From contig CAMCSI010000028.1 of the NCBI GenBank assembly GCA_945877885.1, positions 1 to 11,392 on the forward strand: DNA of 11,392 nucleotides, in the 5' to 3' direction. The position numbers and the translations under genes were made by a program. Under the pieces are notes generated by a model. It was given only the letters and a program-made list of their open reading frames with translations. It did not search any database and had not been told where the DNA came from. Each line of letters starts with the position of its first letter. Positions within the stretch are counted from its first letter, which is position 1. Positions 1-6,303 of this stretch are shown here, piece after piece. The stretch comes from Chlamydia trachomatis (GTDB lineage: Bacteria > Chlamydiota > Chlamydiia > Chlamydiales > 2-12-FULL-49-11).

Positions 1-83
1 ATGAGTTAAGTATACTATAGACAGTGATAAGGTTCGTAGAAAAAAAAGATAAAACGGAGTGCAATTGGCTAACAGCTGCTATA

Positions 84-120
84 CAAGTTGAGTTTAATAG
101 GTAAAATGAACTTGTTTTTC
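84..120 (+). terminator. Possible weak terminator-like hairpin
   Basis: CAAGTT (84-89) can pair with AACTTG (109-114), with a few further interrupted A-T pairs inside, and five T follow at 115-119. That arrangement fits an intrinsic terminator for a plus-strand gene lying left of the window. The stem is short and AT-rich, so this is tentative. I see no gene in positions 1-129. Confidence 0.22.
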
Positions 121-129
121 CTGATCCAA

Positions 130-1191
130 TTAGATAAACAGCACTCTACAGGCTGGGCAATTAACAGTGCGACTAGCACTTAATTGAACAGTGGCCCAAT
201 CTCTGATACATTCAGAATGAAAAGTGTGGGCTACCCCATTTTCTGTATCATGGCTGAAAACTAATTGATCTTTTAGAAAACGAGAAAAACAAATCGAGCA
301 AACCTTATCTTCTGAAGTGTCCTTTTCTGAAGTGATTCTGGTTCCTAGGTGAAACATTTGATTCATTATTCTTTCTAAATCTTCTGGTGTTGCTCCTATC
401 CGAGGGGCAATTACAGCTTGTACTCTTCCTGCCGCCATTATCATATTTCTGCCATTTCTAACTTCTTCTTGTACAAATTCTCTTTCATCCCAATTCACTA
501 CTTGATTTTGTTGAGGAATTATCCCCATTTGACGCCTTCTTTCCCAATTTTCTTCAAAGTGTCCATCTACTTCTTGAAATAGTTGACGGTCTCTGTCTGC
601 TTTTTTTATTAGACTTAGGTATGCTGTTAGTATTACTACTATTGTTGCCGTTGCAGTTGAAAGCGCTCCTGGTATTCCTAATTTTTCTATTGAAAAACTT
701 GTTGCAAAAGACCCCGCTGCTCCTAGATTTATTAAGATAACAATAAAGATAAAAAAATCAGTATATGCTCTATTCTCAAAAAGAATTGCTACTAATGCTG
801 CTATTAACGGAAAAGCTGCTAACGTTCCCCATTCCACATTATATTTTGCAAGTACCAGTGATGCTCCTAATACAGACCCCATTGCGCCGATTTTAAGCAA
901 GGAATCACCATAATCTCGATTGTTAATCACTGTCGTTAATGCAGGTAAGGTCATTATTGTCATTCCAGTAGCAGCCCCGGTTGTTAGGTGAGTTAGAGTT
1001 TCTAGCCAAGGTTCTACCCTTGGGGCAAGTAGTTCTAAACTATAGTCAGGGTTTGGGCAGGTGGTGTTTTGAAAGAAGGGAAGGGTAAGGCGAGTTATAG
1101 CTGGATCCTCAGGCTGAAGAGGAGTCGTTTGTGTGTGTGCACTATTTAATGAGGATAAAGCAACTGCCGCTTCTAAAACTGTTCTAATCAT
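130..1191 (-). CDS. Multi-pass membrane protein with C-terminal RING finger (putative effector E3 ubiquitin ligase)
   Basis: This 353-residue protein has two parts. Residues about 65-195 contain roughly five hydrophobic stretches (near 65-90, 99-116, 122-138, 145-163 and 174-195), so it should sit in a membrane. After a charged linker (198-245) the C-terminus carries a RING-like zinc site: C298-x2-C301, H322-x2-H325-x2-C328 with the typical I-x-x-W after it, then C345-P-A-C348-R. RING domains recruit E2 enzymes and transfer ubiquitin. Bacteria lack ubiquitin, so the likely place of action is a host cell, perhaps from a vacuole (inclusion) membrane with the RING facing host cytosol. The usual third zinc ligand is not at its normal place (V320); H314 may replace it. 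The ATG start is preceded by AAGG at 1197-1200 (5-nt spacing). There is no classical signal peptide. Export (for example type III) is inferred, not seen. The membrane and RING assignments are firm; the ligase role is a family-based inference. Confidence 0.8.
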   Translation of the reverse strand: MIRTVLEAAVALSSLNSAHTQTTPLQPEDPAITRLTLPFFQNTTCPNPDYSLELLAPRVEPWLETLTHLTTGAATGMTIMTLPALTTVINNRDYGDSLLKIGAMGSVLGASLVLAKYNVEWGTLAAFPLIAALVAILFENRAYTDFFIFIVILINLGAAGSFATSFSIEKLGIPGALSTATATIVVILTAYLSLIKKADRDRQLFQEVDGHFEENWERRRQMGIIPQQNQVVNWDEREFVQEEVRNGRNMIMAAGRVQAVIAPRIGATPEDLERIMNQMFHLGTRITSEKDTSEDKVCSICFSRFLKDQLVFSHDTENGVAHTFHSECIRDWATVQLSASRTVNCPACRVLFI

Positions 1192-1219
1192 AATAACCTT
1201 GTTTTTTTTAACAAGAATA

Positions 1220-1248
1220 ATTATATATTAATAAGCATTTAAATACAA
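1220..1248 (-). promoter_or_regulatory. Candidate sigma-70-type promoter of the RING gene
   Basis: On the minus strand a perfect TATAAT (1220-1225) lies 17 nt from a poor -35 element TTGTAT (1243-1248). Transcription would begin near 1212, leaving a leader of about 20 nt before the ATG at 1191 that contains the AAGG ribosome site. The region is very AT-rich, so chance matches to the -10 box are likely and only the spacing supports it. Confidence 0.35.
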
Positions 1249-1258
1249 TCAATTCAAA

Positions 1259-1371
1259 CTAAAGTGGGGAGTAACAAACGATATAAATTGCAGGTACACC
1301 CACTACAGCTGCGACGAGTATATAATCATTGTTGCTAGTGCAACTGATGCTCGTAAAAATGTTTCAATCAT
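1259..1371 (-). pseudogene. Broken paralogous copy of the start of the RING membrane gene, frameshifted
   Basis: Reading the minus strand from ATG at 1371 gives MIETFLRASVALAT, which lines up without gaps with MIRTVLEAAVALSS at the start of the neighbouring RING protein. The DNA before both starts is also alike (AAGG then a short AT spacer). The frame stops at TAG (1303-1305). One frame over, from about residue 14, it continues with NDYILVAAVVGVPAIYIV and a few more residues to TAG (1259-1261), a clear membrane-segment composition. A single-base indel near 1328 would join the two. I read this as a decayed tandem duplicate reduced to its 5' end. A functional 22-codon peptide cannot be excluded. 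Confidence 0.5.
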
Positions 1372-1466
1372 AGAATACCTTTTTGAATAGAATGGTTTTT
1401 TTAGTGAAAAAAAAGAAAAAAATGAATTTTCTATGTTTTATTTCTCGTTTGTTTTATTAGGAAATT

Positions 1467-2897
1467 ATGAGAAAAAAACTTATCCTAATTTTACTTTTAT
1501 TATCATCTTGTAAGGGTCAAAGTGAAAAAGCTCAACTGACAAAAGATGTCACTTTAACAAAGACAGTACAAGATGCAAAAGATTCAGAGCTTTTTATGAT
1601 TGGGGATTATCCTGAGAATAAATGGTGGGAGGAATTTAATGATGATCATTTATCTTGTTTGGTAGAAACTGCCTTAGCTAGCAATCCAGGGTTATTGGGG
1701 ACAAAGCAGAGAGTGGAGGTGGCAAATCAGACGGCCCTTATGGTCAGATCGCAGCTATTTCCTGACATTTCAACCTTATTTCAGTACGGCTGGCTTTATT
1801 TAGCGGATAACAACTTTTTAGGTGCTTTATTTCCTGAGATCAAAAACTCCTATTATCTGTACAACTTAATGTTCAATTTCAATTACGATTTGGATTTTTG
1901 GGGAAAAAATCAAAAAAAGTACAAGGCAGCACTTGGTAGCGCTCATGCAACAAAGCTATCTTATGAGCAAAGCAAGGTGATTTTATCCACATCTATTGCT
2001 AAAAGTTATTACACACTTCTTGCTATGAAGGCAAAAAAAGAGGTGGTAGAGCAGATGTTAAGCAGAAAGCAGGCTTATTATGATTTAGTCAAAATTCGTC
2101 AAAAGAATCGAATAGACAGTAAGCTTGATCAAAATACCTTTAACCAGACGGTAAAGGGGGTAGAAGAGACGCTAACGGCTTTAAATCAGGAGATCCTTCT
2201 TCAGAGCTCTTTGATCAATATATTGGTAGGGAGAAATCCAGAGACCGAGGTTGAGACGGCAAAGATCTATGAGGCGTTTAACAGAAAGCTTGAGATCCCT
2301 GGAAATATTACCACTACCTTACTTGCTCGTCGTCCTGATCTTCTATCGGCGTTATGGGTGACAAAGAAGAGTGCTTTAGATGTTGGTGTTTCTGTAACTG
2401 AGTTTTTACCTGATGTAACGTTAATGGAGTCGCCATTTTTAATTAGTAATCAGGGAAATAAGCTCTTTAACAAAGATTCATTTGCAAATATTTTACTTCC
2501 TGAAATTACGCAGCCGATTTTTACAGGCGGTCGATTGCTTGCAAATTGGAGAAAAAGTATTGCCGCTTATGAATCTTCTGTCTATGAGTTCAATGAGCTA
2601 TTTCTAAATGCTGCAAAAGAGGTATACGACTCGGTAACAAAGTATATAGAAAGCGATGAAATGAAAGATATTCAGGAGGAAAAGCTTCATCTTGCTAAGA
2701 AAAACTATGAATTGCAATTTCTTCGTTTCAACAATGGGATCTCTTCGATGATGGATGTACTTGAGTTTGATGAAATATATTTGCAAAATAAGGTGATGAT
2801 GATTGAAAAGCAAAGGCTTCAGTGTATATCCTACATCTCCTTTATTAAAGCTTTAGGCGGGGGATTTGAGGATCAAGAGGCGGTGAAGCTTGAATAA
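1467..2897 (+). CDS. TolC/NodT-type outer-membrane efflux lipoprotein
   Basis: This 476-residue protein is the outer-membrane channel of a tripartite efflux pump and belongs to the outer membrane efflux protein (OEP, RND/NodT) family. Its N-terminus is a lipoprotein signal with lipobox L-S-S-C (C15). Family hallmarks follow: the W-W-x-x-F...L-x-x-L...A-L-x-x-N-P block at 53-74, WGKNQKKYKAA at 145-155, the repeat motif LARRPDL at 286-292 followed by a paired FLPDVTL (313-319), QPIFTGGRL at 349-357, and the closing ALGGG at 462-466. Length is normal for the family. The ATG follows AGGA at 1459-1462. It is the first gene of an operon whose next two products are the adaptor and inner-membrane pump, and it overlaps the next frame by 8 nt. 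No regulator gene is adjacent, and the substrate cannot be told from sequence. Confidence 0.93.
   Translation: MRKKLILILLLLSSCKGQSEKAQLTKDVTLTKTVQDAKDSELFMIGDYPENKWWEEFNDDHLSCLVETALASNPGLLGTKQRVEVANQTALMVRSQLFPDISTLFQYGWLYLADNNFLGALFPEIKNSYYLYNLMFNFNYDLDFWGKNQKKYKAALGSAHATKLSYEQSKVILSTSIAKSYYTLLAMKAKKEVVEQMLSRKQAYYDLVKIRQKNRIDSKLDQNTFNQTVKGVEETLTALNQEILLQSSLINILVGRNPETEVETAKIYEAFNRKLEIPGNITTTLLARRPDLLSALWVTKKSALDVGVSVTEFLPDVTLMESPFLISNQGNKLFNKDSFANILLPEITQPIFTGGRLLANWRKSIAAYESSVYEFNELFLNAAKEVYDSVTKYIESDEMKDIQEEKLHLAKKNYELQFLRFNNGISSMMDVLEFDEIYLQNKVMMIEKQRLQCISYISFIKALGGGFEDQEAVKLE
2875..2892 (+). promoter_or_regulatory. Ribosome binding site that fixes the TTG start of the adaptor gene
   Basis: AAGAGG at 2875-2880 lies 9 nt before TTG 2890-2892. 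An in-frame stop (TGA, 2884-2886) directly upstream rules out any earlier start, and no ATG is near, so TTG is the likely initiator. The site sits inside the end of the preceding gene, as expected for translational coupling. Confidence 0.6.
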
Positions 2898-4065
2898 GAA
2901 AAAGCTTATCTATTTTTCTATTGCAGTTACTGTAATTGGGGTAGGGGTGTTTTTTTGGTGGCTATTTTGGGGCCGCTTTGAGGATTTTACTAGGGATGCT
3001 TATGTTCATGGAAATCAGGTGAGTTTAACACCTCAAATTTCTGGCTATGTGTCGGCCATCTATGTAGATGAGACAGAATATGTAGAGGAAGGTCAGGTAT
3101 TAGTTACCTTAGATCAGACAGATAATAAGATTTTATTGGATAAAGCTTGTGCAAATCTTGGAAATACTGTGCGCTCGGTTACTGCTTTGTTTGAAAATGT
3201 CTACACACTTGCTGCAATTGTTAGGGAAAAAGAAGCAGCTTTTATTAGAGCAGAAATTGACTACATAGATAGAGAAGCGGTGGTATCAAGTGGGGCTGTT
3301 TCCACAGAAGATTACATTCATGCAAAAACGGCCCTATCGGCTGCAAAAAGTGCGACAGAGGCTGCCATTTTCAACTTAAGAAAGGCGATATCTAGGGTTG
3401 AAAATACGACCGTTAAAACCCATCCACTTACTTTACAGGCGGTAGAGGAGGTAAAATGGACTTATGTAAATTTACAGCGCTGCGTAATTAAAGCTCCTGC
3501 ATCAGGTATTGTGGCGCAAAGAGGGGTTCAAGTTGGCGAGGCTATCTCACCATCGTCACAGCTTTTATCGATTGTTCCTATGGATCAAATTTGGGTAGAT
3601 GCAAATTTTAAAGAGATCCACATGGATAAAATCCGTATTGGGCAAGATGTTTCAATGATCTCAGATTTTTATGGCGGCGGTGTTGAATTTCGAGGAAAAG
3701 TAGTTGGTATTGCAGGTGGTACTGGGGCAATGTTTTCCCCACTACCTCCACAAAATGCAACGGGCAACTGGATAAAAATTGTGCAACGTCTTCCTGTAAG
3801 AATAAGCGTAGAGGAATCGATATTAAGAAAGTACCCCCTAAGGCTTGGCCTTTCTATGAATGTGACTATAAATGTAAAAGATACGGCAGGATTAAAGGTG
3901 CCTCTTGCTACCAAAATTAAAAATCCATTGTGGGAAACAGATATTTTCAGCACTCAAGAAGAGGGTGTGAGAAAAGTTATTGACGGGATCTTTTTAACAA
4001 ATGAGACATTCCATGGAATGATCACAGAAGAGGTAAAGGCCCTTGGAAATAGCCACAGAAAATAA
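2890..4065 (+). CDS. HlyD/EmrA-family periplasmic adaptor of a multidrug efflux pump
   Basis: This 391-residue membrane fusion protein links the inner-membrane transporter to the outer-membrane channel. A single N-terminal transmembrane anchor (about 7-27) is followed by the EmrA signature TRDAYVHGNQVSLTPQISG (34-52) and V-x-x-G-x-x-L-V-x-L-D (65-75), the first half of the lipoyl domain. A helical hairpin region (about 80-190) follows. The second lipoyl half is IKAPASGIVAQRGVQVGEAI (200-219), and then comes a beta-barrel domain with W-I-K-I-V-Q-R-L-P-V-R-I (294-305) and L-x-L-G-L-S-M-x-V (317-325). Translation starts at TTG. It overlaps the upstream gene by 8 nt and the downstream pump gene by 23 nt. 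Length and domain order are those of EmrA/FarA-type adaptors that pair with DHA2 pumps, which matches the neighbour. Confidence 0.93.
   Translation: MNKKKLIYFSIAVTVIGVGVFFWWLFWGRFEDFTRDAYVHGNQVSLTPQISGYVSAIYVDETEYVEEGQVLVTLDQTDNKILLDKACANLGNTVRSVTALFENVYTLAAIVREKEAAFIRAEIDYIDREAVVSSGAVSTEDYIHAKTALSAAKSATEAAIFNLRKAISRVENTTVKTHPLTLQAVEEVKWTYVNLQRCVIKAPASGIVAQRGVQVGEAISPSSQLLSIVPMDQIWVDANFKEIHMDKIRIGQDVSMISDFYGGGVEFRGKVVGIAGGTGAMFSPLPPQNATGNWIKIVQRLPVRISVEESILRKYPLRLGLSMNVTINVKDTAGLKVPLATKIKNPLWETDIFSTQEEGVRKVIDGIFLTNETFHGMITEEVKALGNSHRK
4028..4045 (+). promoter_or_regulatory. Ribosome binding site that fixes the TTG start of the pump gene
   Basis: AAGAGG at 4028-4033 stands 9 nt before TTG 4043-4045, exactly repeating the layout at 2875-2892. 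The site lies within the last codons of the adaptor gene. The first in-frame ATG comes only after the first transmembrane segment has begun, so TTG gives the complete protein. Confidence 0.6.
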
Positions 4066-5581
4066 GGATCAGCAAGTAGATCTTTCCCCACTTGAAAAGC
4101 TCGTACTCTCTTTTGCGCTCTGTTTGGTGGCGTTTATGTTTGTTCTGGACTATACCATTGCAAATGTAGCGGTACCTTATATTGCCGGTGGGTTAGGGGT
4201 AAGCAGTAGTGAGGGAACCTATGTAATTACCTTTTTTTCTGTAGGCAATGCGATTTTTTTACCCATGACCTCGTGGCTTGTAAAAATATATGGCGATGCT
4301 AAGGTGATTGTATGGGCAACGATTTTATTTACTTTTTTTTCCTTCACTTGCGCTGCCTCTCCTAATTTGATTTTTTTAGTCGTTTCGAGATTTTTACAAG
4401 GAGCCGCTGCAGGGCCCCTTATCCCTTTATCTCAAGGGATTTTAACAAAACTATATAGAAGTCAGGTGGAAAAAATTTCAACAATTTTTTCTATGATTAT
4501 CATGATTGCCCCTGTGATTGGTCCTGTAATTGGTGGGTACATTTGTTTCAATTATTTATGGAGATGGATTTTTTATATAAACATTCCCATTGGTGCAATC
4601 AGTGCTTTTCTTATCGCCATCAATGTAAAAGGGTTAAAAAATGAAATCAAGAAAGAAGGGTTTGACTGGGTCACTTTTCTCCTTCTTTTAGTAGGAATGA
4701 GCTCTTTACAGTTATTTTTAGACAAAGGGCAGCAATGGGATTGGTGGAATTCTTATAGAGTAAGATTTTTGTCGATCACTGCGTTTCTTTCCATTGCTTA
4801 CATCATACTTTGGAGCAATTCTTATAAAAAGCCTTTGTTCAACTTCTCTTTATTTAAGATAGGAAGATTTTCGCTCTCTTGCTTTATCATATTTTTTGCC
4901 TATTCCTTATATTTTGCCGCTGTGGTGATCTTTCCTTTATGGCTTGAAGATATTCAAGGATATACCTCAACCCTTGCAGGGCTTGCAGTAGCTCCCATGG
5001 GCCTGGGTGCATTAACTGGTGCGGCACTTATCTCAAAGGGGATGAAGCGTGTTCAGCCTGTGATTTTTATTTGCTTGGGGTTTCTTTGGATGGGACTTGC
5101 CTGTCTTTATGCAGCAAGCTTTGTCCCTGAAATAAGTTTCTTCCATGTAGGCATGTCTCGTGTTTTATTTGGGTTTGGCTTAAGCTTTTGGATGATTCCT
5201 ACCATGTCTATGGTTGCAAAATCTCTGCCTAATAGTGATTTAGCTGCAGGGCTTGGCCTATTTCATTTCCTTAGATCTCTTTCTGGCGGTATTGGCACCT
5301 CTATCTATGTGACCATGTATACAAGAAGGGGATATCAGCAGCACTTCAACCTTGCTTCAACCTTTAATGACTATCAGCAAAGATCGATTGAATATTATAA
5401 AGATATTAAAGCCTATTTTCCCGACCCCCTTGCTGCTAAAAGCTACCTTAATACAGTAGTTGATTCTCAAGCAGCCTCCTTTGCTTTTTGTGAAGTGAAT
5501 AATCTTATGGCGTATATCTTATTTTTCCTTATGGCAGTGACCATTTTTGGTTTTAGAAAAAAGTCTACCACTTCTGTTTAA
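4043..5581 (+). CDS. EmrB-type DHA2-family major facilitator drug exporter (14-TM class)
   Basis: This 512-residue inner-membrane protein should expel drugs or toxic compounds by proton antiport and, with the two preceding genes, form a tripartite pump spanning both membranes. Visible DHA2 features are LDYTIANVAVPYI (35-47, membrane motif D1), the motif B segment beginning R116-F-L-Q-G, motif C APVIGPVIGGY (156-166), and WRWIFYINIPIG (173-184), which is highly typical of EmrB/QacA-like transporters. Length and the many hydrophobic segments fit 14 helices. A longer soluble stretch (about 425-480) comes before the last helix, as in EmrB. The start is TTG and overlaps the adaptor gene by 23 nt. 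The stop overlaps the next open frame only if that frame begins at its TTG. Substrate range is unknown. Confidence 0.93.
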   Translation: MEIATENKDQQVDLSPLEKLVLSFALCLVAFMFVLDYTIANVAVPYIAGGLGVSSSEGTYVITFFSVGNAIFLPMTSWLVKIYGDAKVIVWATILFTFFSFTCAASPNLIFLVVSRFLQGAAAGPLIPLSQGILTKLYRSQVEKISTIFSMIIMIAPVIGPVIGGYICFNYLWRWIFYINIPIGAISAFLIAINVKGLKNEIKKEGFDWVTFLLLLVGMSSLQLFLDKGQQWDWWNSYRVRFLSITAFLSIAYIILWSNSYKKPLFNFSLFKIGRFSLSCFIIFFAYSLYFAAVVIFPLWLEDIQGYTSTLAGLAVAPMGLGALTGAALISKGMKRVQPVIFICLGFLWMGLACLYAASFVPEISFFHVGMSRVLFGFGLSFWMIPTMSMVAKSLPNSDLAAGLGLFHFLRSLSGGIGTSIYVTMYTRRGYQQHFNLASTFNDYQQRSIEYYKDIKAYFPDPLAAKSYLNTVVDSQAASFAFCEVNNLMAYILFFLMAVTIFGFRKKSTTSV

Positions 5582-6017
5582 AGAGGAAATACTAGATAAT
5601 CTCCAACCTATGCAAAATGTAAAATATATTGGTCCGCAAGTTTTAACTGCTCCTGAAATTCAGCAATATATTGATTTTCCAGAAATAGTTCAACGGCAAG
5701 TTGCATTAGATCCTCCAAAAGAGGTGCTTGAAGCCCTCTATGAGCTTTTTGGGATAAAACCTGGAAGAAAGGGGTTTGCAGGATTTGAAATGCCTCCACT
5801 TGCCACCATTAAATCCCTGTTTAAAATAGAGGTATTTCCAAAATTTAAAATTGATCAAGCCCTTGATAAAATTAATAAAACCTTAAGCTTAAATACTCAA
5901 TTTGATTTATTAGAAGACTACACAGACCAGTTATTTTCAATGCTTTACAAACTTACAGACCTTAACGACATTCTTGAAGAAGTTAGATCTCGTATGACCT
6001 CTATCCTGAGGAGTTAA
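5547..6017 (+). CDS. Unrecognised protein at the end of the efflux operon (possibly frameshifted)
   Basis: I do not recognise this protein. The open frame allows 156 residues from TTG 5547, which would overlap the pump gene by 35 nt. ATG 5610 gives 135 residues (MQNVKYIGPQ...) and is the more conservative start, although the nearest good ribosome site, AAGAGG at 5581-5586, is too far away (23 nt). The protein is soluble and probably mostly helical, with proline- and glycine-containing turns (ALDPPKEVLEALYELFG, GRKGFAGFEMPP) and amphipathic helices later (KIDQALDKINKTL, DYTDQLFSMLYKLTDLNDIL). It has no signal peptide, membrane segment or DNA-binding motif that I can see. It lies in the efflux operon by position and is followed by a hairpin. 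The ending may not be original: another frame continues with protein-like sequence (see 5987-6058). Confidence 0.6.
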   Translation: MVLEKSLPLLFKEEILDNLQPMQNVKYIGPQVLTAPEIQQYIDFPEIVQRQVALDPPKEVLEALYELFGIKPGRKGFAGFEMPPLATIKSLFKIEVFPKFKIDQALDKINKTLSLNTQFDLLEDYTDQLFSMLYKLTDLNDILEEVRSRMTSILRS

Positions 6018-6058
6018 AGACTCATCTTATGCAAGGTGAGTTTAAAATATATATATAA
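5987..6058 (+). other. Protein-like out-of-frame tail of the preceding gene
   Basis: After the TAG at 5984-5986, this frame reads ISYDLYPEELKTHLMQGEF and four further residues, ending at TAA 6056-6058. The composition looks like genuine protein, and it continues past the stop of the 5547-6017 frame (6015-6017). A one-base change near 5970-5990 would fuse the two. It may be the original C-terminus lost by frameshift, or coincidence. Its last bases touch the left arm of the inverted repeat. Confidence 0.3.
6018..6043 (+). terminator. Hairpin after the efflux operon, probable terminator
   Basis: ACTCATCTT (6020-6028) pairs with AAGGTGAGT (6033-6041) around the loop ATGC, with one G-U pair. Two further weak pairs extend the stem outward to 6018/6043. 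It begins directly after the TAA at 6015-6017. The downstream sequence is A/T alternating rather than a clean T run, so termination is likely but not textbook. Confidence 0.45.
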
Positions 6059-6258
6059 CCACCCGCAAGCAAAGCTTGCTAGAGAGCACAAAGCCCACAG
6101 AGGAAAGTGTTAAGATCTTTATAAATCCCTTAAAATTATAAAAAAATTTTCTGTTTCTATTAACATGGATATAAGGATCTAAGGATAAAATATAAATATT
6201 GCCTTTGTTATCCTCCGTGATCTTTGTGTTCTCTAGGGAGCAAAGCGAGCGAGTGGTT
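6057..6258. repeat. About 200-bp imperfect inverted-repeat element (MITE-like or structured repeat)
   Basis: The left arm 6057-6103 and the reverse complement of the right arm 6212-6258 align over 47 positions without a gap, with about 35 matches. The best-conserved blocks are AACCAC at the outer end, CTAGAGA, CACAAAG, and GAGG at the inner end. Complementarity resumes inside (TTAAGATCTTTATAAATCC at 6110-6128 against 6167-6182), so nearly the whole element could fold into one long hairpin with an AT-rich centre. The left arm also holds a perfect small hairpin: GCAAGC-AAA-GCTTGC at 6065-6079. No open frame of note lies inside. It occupies the junction of two converging operons, a common place for dispersed non-coding repeats and bidirectional terminators. 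No target-site duplication is obvious. Confidence 0.65.
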
Positions 6259-6303
6259 TAAAATCTGTAAATAGGAGATTTATTTAGCGAATTTCTTCAA
6301 ACT

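Noticed and set aside
2604..2813. Minus-strand 69-residue hydrophobic frame opposite the TolC-like gene
   Set aside because: It is antisense to conserved helical coding sequence. The hydrophobicity arises from complementing Glu/Lys codons.
3669..3953. Minus-strand 94-residue open frame inside the adaptor gene
   Set aside because: It lies entirely inside a well-supported HlyD-family gene, with low-complexity, non-family-like composition. It is a shadow of the coding strand.
6104..6211. Transposase or gene remnant inside the inverted-repeat element
   Set aside because: The interior is AT-rich, with stops in all frames and no protein-like stretch.
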